A stretch of DNA of 64,000 nucleotides from Lunatibacter salilacus (GCF_009797935.1 NZ_VOLC01000022.1:1-64000); one strand, 5' to 3'. Positions 1 to 8,644 are shown, counted from the first letter of the stretch. Notes: generated by a model not told the origin, from the sequence alone. A program made the numbers and translations.

Positions 1-134
1 AATGGGTGGCTCAATTACACCGAAACGGGTGGCACTAATCGAACCGTTATATCCAAAAAGTCGGTGTGGACATGGAAACCGCAAGAGAAGTGGTAAAGAT
101 GTTTCAGGAGCAGATTGGTAAAAGGAGGAGGTAG
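1..134 (+). other. Unidentified coding-like remnant at left edge
   Basis: One plus-strand frame reads coding-like for about 30 codons (roughly 39-131, ending ...METAREVVKMFQEQIGKRRR) and stops at 132-134. The same frame is interrupted by a stop near the window edge. It could be the end of a gene whose body lies to the left, or a decayed piece. I do not recognise the family. The rest, up to 248, holds nothing I can name. Confidence 0.25.
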
Positions 135-248
135 CTGTTAACTATTGCCCCATAAAATCAAAAGCTTAAATCCTAAAGGGTTAATTTCCTCGGATTTAAG
201 CTCTATTTTAAAGTTGAACTACCATTTACACTTAATCGGTTTATTCAA

Positions 249-635
249 TTAAATAAGCTGGGCAATTTGAATATTATTGCCGCAGGTATCATCAAATACC
301 GCCATCATTGCCCCACCCATCTGTGTGGGTTCCATGCTGAATTGGATGCCCAATTTTTTAAGCCGCTCATATTCCTCCGGTACATCCGCGACGGCAAATG
401 AGGTCCACGGGATTCCGGCTTCCTTCAATGCCTGTTGGTAGACTTTGGCCGGAGGAAAGCTTACGGGTTCCAAGACAAGTTCCACACCATTTTGTTCCTC
501 AGGGGAGACGACGGTTAGCCACTTGTGTTCTCCCATGGGTATTTCTGTCTTTTTCAGGAACCCCAATTTTTCGGTATAAAACTGAAGGGCCTTTTCCTGG
601 TCGTCTACCATTACACTAGTGAGATTAATTTTCAT
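249..635 (-). CDS. VOC-family (glyoxalase/bleomycin-resistance fold) protein
   Basis: A small vicinal-oxygen-chelate fold protein of about 128 residues. It opens with the typical beta strand MKINLTSVMVDDQEKALQFY, followed by TEKLGF. A second half-repeat (SFAVADVPEEYERLKKLGI) leads into the closing strand FDDTCGNNIQI, where the D-x-x-GN pattern is characteristic of this fold. The reading frame extends to an ATG at 671, but the family start matches the internal ATG at 635, which I prefer. These proteins bind a metal and small substrates; the specific reaction cannot be read from the sequence. It lies downstream of and co-directional with an AraC-type regulator, a pairing seen often in Bacteroidota that suggests joint control. 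Family call is firm, function is not. Confidence 0.85.
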   Translation of the reverse strand: MKINLTSVMVDDQEKALQFYTEKLGFLKKTEIPMGEHKWLTVVSPEEQNGVELVLEPVSFPPAKVYQQALKEAGIPWTSFAVADVPEEYERLKKLGIQFSMEPTQMGGAMMAVFDDTCGNNIQIAQLI

Positions 636-704
636 AAAGAGATTGATTTTGAATGAGTTGTTGTTTTTCATCCAAATATATTGGTTTGCTGGTTTATGGA
701 TTTC

Positions 705-1091
705 TTACAGATTGCTATTCTCAAGATGTCTGTACTGAGAAGGACTTAAACCCGTAGATTTTTTAAACTCCCCGGAAAAAGTAGAAAGGCTTTGATATCC
801 AATCGAAAAACAGGTGTCAGATACAGACATTTTGCCACGCAATAGTTGCTTGGCCATCTCCATCCTTACCTCCTTGAGGTACTCAAAAGGCGATTTACCA
901 TAGATCCGCTTAAACAACCGCACAAAATGATACTTGGAAACAAACGCCTGTTCCGCTAACTCATTCAACTTCAACGCCTCGGCATAATACCTATCCATAA
1001 ACAGCTTTGATTGGCGGATTTGGATAAAGATATATGCTGGGGGTAGGGCGGTGTGTTTGATTTTTTGAAGTTGCTGTTGGTAGTAGTTCAT
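705..1091 (-). CDS. AraC-family transcriptional regulator, DNA-binding domain only
   Basis: A 128-residue protein consisting almost entirely of an AraC/XylS double helix-turn-helix domain. The first helix-turn-helix is LNELAEQAFVSKYHFVRLFKRIYGKSPFEYL. The second is SVSDTCFSIGYQSLSTFSGEFKKSTGLSPSQYR, with the usual GY-S-x-F-S-FKK-x-G-x-SP-xx-YR signature. Only about 30 residues precede it, so there is no sensory cupin domain of the kind found in full-length (about 280 residue) members. It probably controls itself and the VOC gene 69 bases downstream on the same strand. The inducer is unknown. Confidence 0.88.
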   Translation of the reverse strand: MNYYQQQLQKIKHTALPPAYIFIQIRQSKLFMDRYYAEALKLNELAEQAFVSKYHFVRLFKRIYGKSPFEYLKEVRMEMAKQLLRGKMSVSDTCFSIGYQSLSTFSGEFKKSTGLSPSQYRHLENSNL

Positions 1092-1102
1092 TTGGATGTT
1101 AG

Positions 1103-1130
1103 TTATGGGTTATGGGTTATGAGTTATGGG
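1103..1130. repeat. Four tandem copies of a TTATGGG heptamer
   Basis: Four consecutive heptamers, ttatggg, ttatggg, ttatgag and ttatggg, directly upstream of the AraC start. The third copy has one substitution. This is a short simple repeat, a candidate for slippage; its position in a promoter region is the only hint of function. Confidence 0.8.
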
Positions 1131-1285
1131 TTGACCATGCCTAAAAAACGTTGACCGTTTACTACTACTTTTGACTTATAATACTGCAGAGGTTACATCT
1201 GGATTCTGAGCTTTTGATTGGCTTGCGTAAGATAGGTAATTTTTTTGTCGAGTAATCTGCTGCACGAGTAATAATGTCCTCCCCT

Positions 1286-1657
1286 TCAATGAGAATCGAT
1301 CTTCACCGTCCAGATGCCGCTGATGTCTGATCCGGTCCTGACTACCAAATCCGCTGCTTTTAGTTTTTCGAGATTCTTTTCAATAGCTCTGGTACTTAAC
1401 CCAATTTGGTCGGCCATTTCCTGAATGATACTTTGAGGCCTGTCAATAATGATTCGAAGGATTTTCCACTGGCTTTTGTTAATTTTGAAATTGACTTTTT
1501 CCAGAATGGTTGCTTTGGTTTTTAACCACTGCTCTGAACCGCTCTCCGAACTTTTCTCCGAATTTTTCTCCGAACTTTTTGAAGTTCTGCTGAGGACAAC
1601 GGTAAAGATACCCTCTTGTATGCCCTTCTTATCTCGAAGATAAGATATGCCAATTGA
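1286..1657 (-). pseudogene. C-terminal remnant of a RecG-like/AlbA-type winged-helix regulator
   Basis: A minus-strand frame open for about 124 codons between stops (1658-1660 and 1286-1288) without a suitable start. It reads as the tail of the COG2865 family (AlbA_2 DNA-binding plus winged helix). First comes an end-strand EGIFTVVLSRTS. A low-complexity linker of repeated SSEK units follows, typical of this family. Last is a winged helix, KSQWKILRIIIDRPQSIIQEMADQIGLSTRAIEKNLEKLK, ending GIWTVKID. The roughly 300 N-terminal residues (AlbA_2 and ATPase-like domains) are missing, since a stop precedes the fragment and the upstream sequence is not coding. I call it a truncated pseudogene. Confidence 0.7.
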
Positions 1658-1660
1658 TTA

Positions 1661-2170
1661 CCTGTGTTGATACTAGGTTATTTGGTTGATGGGTTTATTG
1701 GTCGATAGGTTGATAGGTTTTTTTTGGTTTGAAAACTTAGGTTTTTTGGAGGGAATTCTACAAAGGTGGGGGGGGGTGAAAAAGTGTAGGTAGAGCCTGG
1801 AAGTGGACAAAAGGCGGTATTGGAACAGTCTAAATGATTGATTTAGTAGATACGAGAAGTAATTCTGGTAAATTAGAGTTGGATTCCAGCCGCTACCCTC
1901 ATAGCTTTTGGGTAATCTTCGCAGAATTGAATTTTGAATAAATAAATTTGTCACCGGGTTTTGAATCCTGTTATTATTTACTAAATTATAAACGACTGAA
2001 TGTCAATATGGTTGACATTTTGAATTAAGTTTTACTTAAATCCCACTTCTTATGATCCGCAACTTGGACAAACACCTTTCATCCCTTTAGCGGCTTTGAG
2101 TACCATGAAATTCCGCATATTTCATTACTTCTTTTTGATTGGAGCGAGCAAATTGCCCCTGTGAGTAATG
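1661..2170. other. Gene-free stretch with simple repeats and palindromes
   Basis: No convincing gene. It contains irregular ggttgat(a/g)gg repeats near 1683-1720, a run of nine G at 1768-1776, and two adjacent inverted repeats described separately (1999-2039). Open frames here have no recognisable protein features. Confidence 0.5.
1999..2039. promoter_or_regulatory. Two adjacent perfect inverted repeats, operator-like
   Basis: aatgtcaa-tatgg-ttgacatt (1999-2019; 8-bp arms, 5-base spacer) is followed after five bases by ttaagt-ttt-acttaa (2025-2039; 6-bp arms, 3-base spacer). A TGTCAA/TTGACA palindrome beside a second palindrome resembles autoregulated promoters of toxin-antitoxin or XRE genes. 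No intact gene now lies next to it, so it may be an orphan operator left by a lost gene. The regulatory role is inference. Confidence 0.4.
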
Positions 2171-2171
2171 A

Positions 2172-2193
2172 GGAGTGCAATTTAGAAGCACTA
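2172..2193 (-). repeat. Small hairpin with GTGCTTCTA motif just behind dinD
   Basis: Read on the minus strand, the first 50 bases downstream of the dinD stop contain AGTGC-ttctaaatt-GCACT, a 5-bp stem that includes the 9-mer GTGCTTCTA followed by ATTGC. The same 9-mer, again followed by ATTGC, lies behind the SGNH-hydrolase gene near 51.06 kb. It may be a weak terminator or part of a gene-cassette junction. Confidence 0.35.
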
Positions 2194-2218
2194 GCGCAAA
2201 TACAGTTTTAGCACTTGG

Positions 2219-3053
2219 TTATTTTTTGTCTTTTTTTATTTCCTTTAAAATCATTTTTTCGGTACTGTCAATTCTTCTTTGCACCTTCTTCACATCCTCC
2301 GCAGGAGGTAAATTCTCAGGTTTGACTCCTCGTTTCAGGAGGATATTTCTTACCTCACCATTGTTGTCAATATGCTCTTTTGTTATCTGCTTATCACCTG
2401 ACAAATCTTTGTCAACTACATTGTAGCTTGTCAATTCAGTTGCAAAATCTTTTGCCTTAATTAGGAGCGTTGGCAGAAAGTCCGCAAGTGGTCTGCCACT
2501 AGGAATGCCTAACTTATTTTTCATAAACTGAGTAGTCCTGCCACCAAAAAGAGCTTTGTCTCCTTCTGAACGAATAAGAGCAAAACTTTTACTATCTACA
2601 CCTCTTTCGTATATTATCCCTGACAATTTCTTTTCTGACTTTGAAAGTTTATCCCTCGCATTTACTCTGTAAAAGTCTACTCTCTATCAATTCTTGTTTT
2701 CGTGTTTGTACAGCAAAATAGGTTTGTGCAAAAGCGATTTCAGGTTTTGATGCGTCTCCGTTTTGAGCAACAAGGTAACAAGCGTATCGAGTCAGGGCAA
2801 CATCTTGAACTTCTCTCTGTCCACCTTTTCCGATTTCTATCATTTTGGTGATGCCAACGAAATGATCCGATTCTTTTTCTCCTGAATTTTCGCAAGCCTT
2901 AACTGCTTTTTGAATCGTGTTAGTAAAATTCCGCCAATCGGAATATCCTAAAATTTCTTGTAATTCCCGACCACTCCAACACTCAAGCCCATCTAAATCA
3001 TAGCACGCATCTTCAAATTTTTTAAAAAGTTCAGATATAAGTTCTCTCTTCAT
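2219..3053 (-). pseudogene. dinD: DNA-damage-inducible protein D homologue, frameshifted
   Basis: Two consecutive minus-strand frames together make one DinD/BRO-like protein of about 275 residues. The N-terminal half (2649-3053) carries LECWSGRELQEILGYSDWRNFTNTIQKA and DVALTRYACYLVAQNGDASKPEIAFAQTYF. The C-terminal half (2219-about 2670) carries RVNARDKLSKSEKKLSGIIYERGVDS and FMKNKLGIPSGRPLADFLPTLLIKAKDFATELT. The join is at about 2664-2672: after ...ESRLLQ the frame runs into a stop, while another frame resumes at RVNARDKL. Compared with the family, a few codons (about QEE) and the frame are lost, suggesting a small deletion. The gene is probably inactive, or a sequencing error is present. 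In E. coli dinD is SOS-induced; in this phylum homologues travel on mobile DNA. Confidence 0.82.
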
Positions 3054-3514
3054 AATGTAAAGTTTAGTCTGTTTTGAAGCAAATCAACTTTTATCCCCTA
3101 AACACCAATCCCGCTATTTGTTTCACTTGGTCTACATAGCGTAGTGGTTGCAGAAATCTCCCAATTTTCCTCCACAATATCCCAAAAAATTCTTAACCAC
3201 ACCATCCCTGAACAGGGTATTTTTCAATTTAGTAAAGATTTTATTCCAGATATTCGATCTTAATTAAAGATTAAATAGGTCTTTTGGCAATAGAAGAGGC
3301 GGCACATAGGTGGAAAGGCAAATACGTCATGTCGTAATATTTAATGAGATTATAAATAGCATCCTTATAGTTTTTTTCTTCATACAGATCTTTTATTTCT
3401 GTGCTATTTTTGCTTGCTGCCTATTTCAACTAGTTGCCACAATCATGACCGCGATCGTTTGAATCAAAGCTACCGGGGCCCAAATGCGTTCAATTTTACT
3501 AGGTGTAATGGTAT
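3054..3514. other. Gene-free stretch between dinD and TonB receptor gene
   Basis: I see no gene, tRNA or strong hairpin here. Both strands were scanned for protein-like frames. Short coding-like phrases occur on the minus strand near 3120-3220, but none is long enough to assign. Confidence 0.4.
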
Positions 3515-5857
3515 TTAAAATACAATTTTATAACTTAAATTAGGTATCATGATTTTTTCCACATCTTTGTCTATTCCCCCTGTTTGGAAATTGTAACGAA
3601 AGCCATAAAAATCCGGTTGGCTAGTCATATTAATTAGCTTAAGCGCCAATTCGCGGGAGCTTTTGGCCTTGTTCTTTTTATAGGCTACCGTAAAATGTAT
3701 ATTCAGTACCGGGTCAGATTGTTGCGAAAACGCGAGCGATTCGTCATAAACTACTTCATCCCGGGCCAACGTTGCTGCCACATCAACCGGTGAATATCGA
3801 TTCCCTCCTTGCTGGGTAACCCTGGTATTTAAACTAAGTGTATTTTGCTTTGTAGGCCCAATATTCCACTCCTTACCAACTAGAAAGTTTACAACATAAT
3901 TTCTATTGAATCTCGAATTTCTCCAGACATCATCGCCACCTTTATACTTGGAATCGAAGATGGACGCTGTAAATAAATAATAAAATCCCTTTGAAAAAAA
4001 CCTTTCCATGGTCAGGTCTATACCGTAGTTTCGCCCCTCTCCCGAATTCTTCAGTTTTTCCGCGAAAAACCAATCTGTGTGTAAATTGATAAAAGAAAAC
4101 GAACTGCCCTCAATAACAGGAACATCAAATAGCAATTGATAGTAGGGTTCGATTTTCAAATGTTGGTTCTCCGATAGTACTAAGTCATAGCTAAGTACAA
4201 AGTGATGTGCTTTACTAAAATCAAGATTTTTATTTACTTCACGTTCGCCTGTAGTCAGGGAATTGTTGAAATAAAAGTTCAGGTTTTCCAAACGACTGTG
4301 GAGTCCGTAAGCCAAACCTATGGATTGCTTCTCTCCAATTGATTGGACCAACCCCAATCTTGGTTCAATTGTAAAATGATTATTGAGTGCGAATAGTTGG
4401 CCATTTAAACCCATGTTCATACGTAGTTTATTGGTCAGCATGATTGATGAGTTTGAAAAAGCTGACCATAATGCACTATTTCCCTGTGTATTTACAATCT
4501 CAACAGGAAAGTCACCCACGTTTTCTGCTTTGTTCAATTGTAAGTCATAGGTCATATACCTTACCTTGACACCTGTTCTGTTGGTATGCCGTGGACTGAA
4601 TTTTTTGTTTACAAAGGTTGCAAGGGAGTAATCCCGGTTTAAATTTGATATATTGCTAAAGGGGGTCAATTCTTTATTGCCGTTGAGAGCCTTTGTTTTC
4701 CAATCAACCTCACTGGCAGTAGTTGAAATTGTGGTTTCTATGTAGGAACTATTATCAAGAAAATAGATATGATTTAATCCGGCAGCGGCCATGTACTGCC
4801 TGATAATATCTTCTTGTTTATCGTCATAGTAAACCCATTCTGAGCTATTTATCTTTGGGTAGGCACTTGCACCATCTATAAGTCCAACACCCCACAGGGA
4901 GAATGTTCCGGCTTTTTGGGTAGGAAAATGAAGTTTAAAAGAGAGGTCTTGATATTTAATCGATTCTGCGTTATCCGGCAAAACGGGCTCTAGTAAACCT
5001 AGTGTTGAATACCTGTAGTTAAACAAATAGGTTGCTTTACCGCCTTTTTTAAACGGTCCTTCCTGCGAAGCCTCCAATCCAATAAGTCCCAATTGTATCG
5101 TTCTTTCTGTTTCTTCGCTGTTCCCTTTTCTCATAGCCATATCAAAAACCCCTGATAAGGCATTGTTGTATTCAGCAGGGAAGGCACCTGTGAAAAAGTC
5201 TGAGTTTGCTAGCATCTGACTACTCAAAGCTGTGAGTACGCCGCCTCCAAAAGCACGCAAATTGCTAAAATGATTTGGGTCGGGAATTTCCACACCTTCC
5301 ATTCTCCACTGTAAATATCTTGGAGAATTTCCTCTTACAATTATTCCATTGGTTCCGGTGCTTGACGCCACGCCTGCAAATGCTGAGGCCAACCTTGCGG
5401 GATCGTCAAAGCCTCCTGCATATCGGGAAGCTTCTTCTACGCTTAACATTCTCGAGCTTACGGTTGAAAAAGGGTTTAAAGCTTCCTGTTTGTTGATAGT
5501 AGGCTTGACAATTACTTCACCCAGTTCACTAATGTTTTCCAGTAAGGTTATATTCAAAACAGTTTGCTTTCCCGACTCAACAAGCACTTCCCGGATCACC
5601 TCTTCATGATATCCTAGAGTGGATATTTGTAAATTGTATCTCCCTGTTGGAACATTTTGAATGGTAAACACTCCTAATGAGTCGGTAGATGTTCCTTGAA
5701 GTGGTGACGTATCCAATACTATCACATTAGCATAAGGTAGTGGGAAACCGGATGATTTGTCAATAACTGTTCCTTTAATAGTTTGAGTAATTTGTGCATA
5801 TAGCTGGAATGCAATTCCAAATGCACATAAAGCTGTAATCAAAATCTTTTGTATCAT
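3515..5857 (-). CDS. TonB-dependent outer-membrane receptor
   Basis: A 780-residue outer-membrane receptor. It has a signal peptide (residues 1-21, cleavage after YA) and a carboxypeptidase-regulatory-like domain at about 25-110 (KGTVIDKSSGFPLPYANVIV ... GVFTIQNVPTGRYNLQISTLGY). A plug domain spans about 115-250 (NGIIVRGNSPRYLQWRMEGVEIPDP, then FFTGAFPAEYNNALSGVFDM). The remainder is a beta barrel ending in the aromatic strand NLSYKIVF. The length is typical. It lacks an obvious SusD partner and follows, on the same strand, a PAS-LuxR regulator 68 bases upstream that could control it. The substrate cannot be deduced; siderophore, oligosaccharide or peptide are all possible. Confidence 0.93.
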   Translation of the reverse strand: MIQKILITALCAFGIAFQLYAQITQTIKGTVIDKSSGFPLPYANVIVLDTSPLQGTSTDSLGVFTIQNVPTGRYNLQISTLGYHEEVIREVLVESGKQTVLNITLLENISELGEVIVKPTINKQEALNPFSTVSSRMLSVEEASRYAGGFDDPARLASAFAGVASSTGTNGIIVRGNSPRYLQWRMEGVEIPDPNHFSNLRAFGGGVLTALSSQMLANSDFFTGAFPAEYNNALSGVFDMAMRKGNSEETERTIQLGLIGLEASQEGPFKKGGKATYLFNYRYSTLGLLEPVLPDNAESIKYQDLSFKLHFPTQKAGTFSLWGVGLIDGASAYPKINSSEWVYYDDKQEDIIRQYMAAAGLNHIYFLDNSSYIETTISTTASEVDWKTKALNGNKELTPFSNISNLNRDYSLATFVNKKFSPRHTNRTGVKVRYMTYDLQLNKAENVGDFPVEIVNTQGNSALWSAFSNSSIMLTNKLRMNMGLNGQLFALNNHFTIEPRLGLVQSIGEKQSIGLAYGLHSRLENLNFYFNNSLTTGEREVNKNLDFSKAHHFVLSYDLVLSENQHLKIEPYYQLLFDVPVIEGSSFSFINLHTDWFFAEKLKNSGEGRNYGIDLTMERFFSKGFYYLFTASIFDSKYKGGDDVWRNSRFNRNYVVNFLVGKEWNIGPTKQNTLSLNTRVTQQGGNRYSPVDVAATLARDEVVYDESLAFSQQSDPVLNIHFTVAYKKNKAKSSRELALKLINMTSQPDFYGFRYNFQTGGIDKDVEKIMIPNLSYKIVF

Positions 5858-5925
5858 TTTCTGTATTTTTTTGATACAAAAGTCTTGGTAAACAAAAAAT
5901 GATACAATACTGAAAAGTCAGTATA

Positions 5926-6693
5926 TTAGGCGAGAAGCCCATATTTGGAAGCGAAAATTATTGCCTCCATAGAATTGTTTGCTCCTAACTTTTCCAGAAA
6001 ACGTTGGCGGTGTGTATTAACAGTATGAACACTTATAGATAACTTATCAGAAATTTCCTTACTTAGATAACCCTGTTTAACAAAGTTCAAAATTTCCAAT
6101 TCTCGTTTTGTAAGCTCAAGGGTTGGTTTTTGTTCAATTTCAATTGGCAATATCTGACCGGTCCTAAAGTTCAAAAACTGGCTTTTCACTTTATTATCAC
6201 CAATTTGATTTGGCGACATGTCCACCGTACTCAACAACAACCATATTTGTCCGGTTTTATCTAGTTCCAAAATTTGGTATTGCTCAATGAATCGAACGTA
6301 TTCACCTGAAGCATTCATAATGCGGTATTCATAAATAACCTTATGATTTAGCTTTTCCTCACCTGAAAGCGCATTAAACATTTTTAATGTCGATAATCCA
6401 TTTAGTGCAAGTAAATGTTTGTCTTCCGGGTGAATCTTACTTTCAAAATAAAGATAATTCTGGTATTCAAATTCATCTGGAGTATACCCTAACAGGTTCC
6501 CATAGTTTGAAGAAAAGAATGTAATTTTCTTTTCATTCAAATCAAATATACATGCGCCTGAGTTACTAACTTCTGCCAAAACCTGTAAAGCTACCTTATG
6601 TTTTTCAACAAGCGCATAATCAAGATTATCCACATCGAATTGAAATTGAAAAATATATTTAGTCGCTACCTCCTGAAGACTGCTTTGTGCCAT
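5926..6693 (-). CDS. PAS-domain LuxR-type transcriptional regulator
   Basis: 255 residues. The N-terminal part is a PAS-like sensor (residues about 45-165; phrases FSSNYGNLLGYTPDEFEYQNYLYFESKIHPEDKHLL and YRIMNASGEYVRFIEQYQIL). The C-terminal part is a LuxR/GerE helix-turn-helix at about 190-250 (LTKRELEILNFVKQGYLSKEISDKLSISVHTVNTHRQRFLEKLG). There is no receiver domain, so it is probably a one-component regulator sensing a ligand or redox state through the PAS fold. It sits directly upstream of and co-directional with the TonB receptor gene, its most likely target. Confidence 0.9.
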   Translation of the reverse strand: MAQSSLQEVATKYIFQFQFDVDNLDYALVEKHKVALQVLAEVSNSGACIFDLNEKKITFFSSNYGNLLGYTPDEFEYQNYLYFESKIHPEDKHLLALNGLSTLKMFNALSGEEKLNHKVIYEYRIMNASGEYVRFIEQYQILELDKTGQIWLLLSTVDMSPNQIGDNKVKSQFLNFRTGQILPIEIEQKPTLELTKRELEILNFVKQGYLSKEISDKLSISVHTVNTHRQRFLEKLGANNSMEAIIFASKYGLLA

Positions 6694-6803
6694 TGGTTTT
6701 ACTTCTAGGTTACATGTTCATTTTACCTAATTAGATGATTGCCGATCCATTATCCTTGCCACAACACTTATATATCACATATATTTCCTAAGGTTGCAGA
6801 CCC

Positions 6804-6823
6804 AAATTAAGGATTTCGTCAAT
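6804..6823 (+). repeat. 20-bp direct repeat, left copy
   Basis: aaattaaggatttcgtcaat occurs here and again in the same orientation at 10755-10774. The flanking bases differ immediately on both sides. The right copy lies inside the sulfatase remnant. The pair brackets the CHAP-DUF4287-DUF1801 genes, the antitoxin remnant, the receiver protein and the AraC gene. Confidence 0.85.
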
Positions 6824-6949
6824 CCCGTCAAGCGGGGTAGTGGATATTTTTTTTGAAACCGATGCGGACTGTATTTTCGAAGGTAGGTATGCAAAATGTG
6901 TCAAATGCTCTACGATAAACTCCCAGATTTTTAACTTTTTTCATCGGTT

Positions 6950-7537
6950 TTAGTCTTTCCTCAACCACCCTAAATTCCTCTTGTATCTGATTTCCCATTT
7001 TCCCCCTTTATTATCAAGTCGGTATATCTCCCTTGACTGTACAAATGGCCCTGGGTTCTGTTGGATAATCTCGACTTCACCGTCTGTCACTTTTGAAACT
7101 ATTGCTACATGACCATATTTGTTGAAAACAGTTTCTTTAAAAATTAAAAGGTCGCCAACTCTAGGTTTAGTTTTGCTTGGGTTTGTGTACTGTGTTAAAT
7201 TTCTCTCTGTGTTTTTCTGTCCGTCAGACAATGACTTATCAAAAAAGTCCTTGGCGTGTCCGTAACTGTCTGGCATTTTATGGTTTAAATGTTCATAATA
7301 ATACCTTTTCACAAATTCTACACACTGATATTTCAATCCAAGGTTATATCCATCAGATGTTGTGTTTCGCCCTGTCACATTGCCCACGCCACCGTTGTAA
7401 TATACGGCTACTCCATTTAAGCTGTCAGTTTGCTGACCAACTGTAAAATCCCTGTTAAAGGTAACTTTTTTGAAAACCAAAAGTCCAGCAAAACCGAAAA
7501 TGAGTAATCCGATCAAATAATATGTGCAACGCTTCAT
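6950..7537 (-). CDS. Membrane-anchored CHAP-domain amidase/peptidase
   Basis: About 195 residues: an N-terminal membrane segment or signal anchor (residues 4-22), then a CHAP (cysteine-histidine amidohydrolase/peptidase) domain. The catalytic cysteine is at about 72 in YQCVEFVKRYYYEHL and the histidine at about 143 in YGHVAIVSKV, with the usual GDLLIF preceding. Such enzymes cleave peptidoglycan cross-bridges or glutathionylspermidine-like amides; a cell-wall role is favoured by the anchor. The frame extends to 7594, but the ATG at 7537 begins eight bases after the upstream gene ends and opens directly into the hydrophobic segment, so I chose it. Confidence 0.85.
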   Translation of the reverse strand: MKRCTYYLIGLLIFGFAGLLVFKKVTFNRDFTVGQQTDSLNGVAVYYNGGVGNVTGRNTTSDGYNLGLKYQCVEFVKRYYYEHLNHKMPDSYGHAKDFFDKSLSDGQKNTERNLTQYTNPSKTKPRVGDLLIFKETVFNKYGHVAIVSKVTDGEVEIIQQNPGPFVQSREIYRLDNKGGKWEIRYKRNLGWLRKD

Positions 7538-7544
7538 TTTCACA

Positions 7545-8057
7545 TTATAAATCAACGAACACCTTGTAAATCCCACATTGAGAATCTTGTTCAAAATCAG
7601 ATCCCTCTACTCTTATTTCGTTGTACTCTGTAAAACTGCAACAATCCGCCTCTTTTCTTTGGGCAAAGCGCGTCTTTGTCGCGGGGTTTAGGGTTGCGAA
7701 TTGTTTCTTCCTTTTTAAGCTGACGTAGGCGTTTTTTGGGGAGATTTCTATGTCATCACCTAAGGTTGCAATTTCAGCCATAAGTTTGTCGTAAATTGGT
7801 TTGAGGTGTTCTTTTCCTTTGTACTGCTTAGGGATTAGGTCTTCTTGGTTATCTGCGGAACCAGCATCAGAGCCCTTCGATTTGTGGGCAATCAGATTTG
7901 CAAAACCATACGTAAGTCCATGATTATCTTTTAAAAACTGAATTATATCCCCGTGTTTCGAAATATTTTCTTTTTTCACAATTGCGCACCATTCCTCCAA
8001 TGTCTTCCCAGAGTTCTTGTGCAGGTTTTCTATCATCGATTGCGTCGCCTTGTCCAT
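7545..8057 (-). CDS. DUF4287/DUF5655 protein with aberrant C terminus
   Basis: 170 residues. The first 70 match the DUF4287 pattern (MDKATQSMIENLHKNSGKTLEEWCAIV ... FLKDNHGLTYGFANLIAHK). Residues about 78-135 match DUF5655 (HLKPIYDKLMAEIATLGDDIEISPKNAYVSLKRKKQFATLNPATKTRF). After RF the sequence departs from the family, which normally continues into a glycine-rich strand and an MC-x-H-x-V/I-x-L segment. Here 42 unrelated residues follow, so the C-terminal third looks lost or replaced. Function unknown. It overlaps the promoter side of the CHAP gene and is probably co-transcribed with it and with the DUF1801 gene. Confidence 0.75.
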   Translation of the reverse strand: MDKATQSMIENLHKNSGKTLEEWCAIVKKENISKHGDIIQFLKDNHGLTYGFANLIAHKSKGSDAGSADNQEDLIPKQYKGKEHLKPIYDKLMAEIATLGDDIEISPKNAYVSLKRKKQFATLNPATKTRFAQRKEADCCSFTEYNEIRVEGSDFEQDSQCGIYKVFVDL

Positions 8058-8072
8058 AAGCCTTTTTTTAAA

Positions 8073-8495
8073 TTAGTTGTGTTTTGCCTGAAGAAAGTCC
8101 ACAGTGGATTTTATCAGTTTTTCGAGGAATTTCTGATCGATATCCGATAGCTTTTTTACGTATATACAGGCTTTGCCCATTTTGAATTTGCCCAAGTCCT
8201 TCAGCAAATCATCTTGTCCAGCACAACCTGTATACACATAGAGTGAGATTGCTGCTTTTCGGGGAGAAAACCCAACAAGGGGCCAATCGCCTTCTTGTTT
8301 ACTTCTGTCTGATTTGTAATGATAGCTCCCAAAACCTATGATGCTAGGCCCCCACATCTTTGGATCGTACCCAGTGACGTCCCGCATAAGCTTCAACAGT
8401 TCAAAGCTGTCCTTTCTTTTTTGATCAGTATCGGCGAAAGAGTTGATAAAGTCATCTATGTTCGCATCGTGCTGTTTAGTTTTTAGCTCCGCCAT
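8073..8495 (-). CDS. DUF1801 (YdhG-like) protein
   Basis: 140 residues from the ATG at 8495 (the longer frame begins at GTG, 8528). It carries the DUF1801 signature: GYDPKMWGPSIIGFGSYHYKSDRSKQEGDWPLVGFSPRKAAISLYV, followed by GKFKMGKACIYVKKLSDIDQKFLEKLI. The fold is frataxin-like in related proteins; the role is not established. It is the first gene of a three-gene minus-strand run with the DUF4287 and CHAP genes, with short gaps (15 and 7 bases). These small families are common on accessory DNA. Confidence 0.88.
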   Translation of the reverse strand: MAELKTKQHDANIDDFINSFADTDQKRKDSFELLKLMRDVTGYDPKMWGPSIIGFGSYHYKSDRSKQEGDWPLVGFSPRKAAISLYVYTGCAGQDDLLKDLGKFKMGKACIYVKKLSDIDQKFLEKLIKSTVDFLQAKHN

Positions 8496-8644
8496 CTGTA
8501 TAAAATTAAAACTTTTCCTAAATGTCACCTATTATTTTCAGACTACGAATCAGAGTGCCCAATGAATAGCCCCTGATTTTCAAATTGAATTTACCTATTT
8601 GTTTTCAAATATGCTCGTTCAAGCTGTGTTATTTTAGCACATAA

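Noticed and set aside
1099-1131. Possible CRISPR or telomere-like array from the TTATGGG repeats
   Set aside because: Units are seven bases, directly adjacent without spacers, and only four copies.
1673-1954. 93-codon minus-strand open frame
   Set aside because: Sequence follows the simple ggttgat repeats and has no domain-like pattern; tail is repeat-encoded Pro/Ile/Asn.
6950-8528. CHAP-DUF4287-DUF1801 run as an antiphage or toxin system
   Set aside because: No immunity protein, toxin motif or defence-associated domain is visible; DUF4287 and DUF1801 are common stray families.
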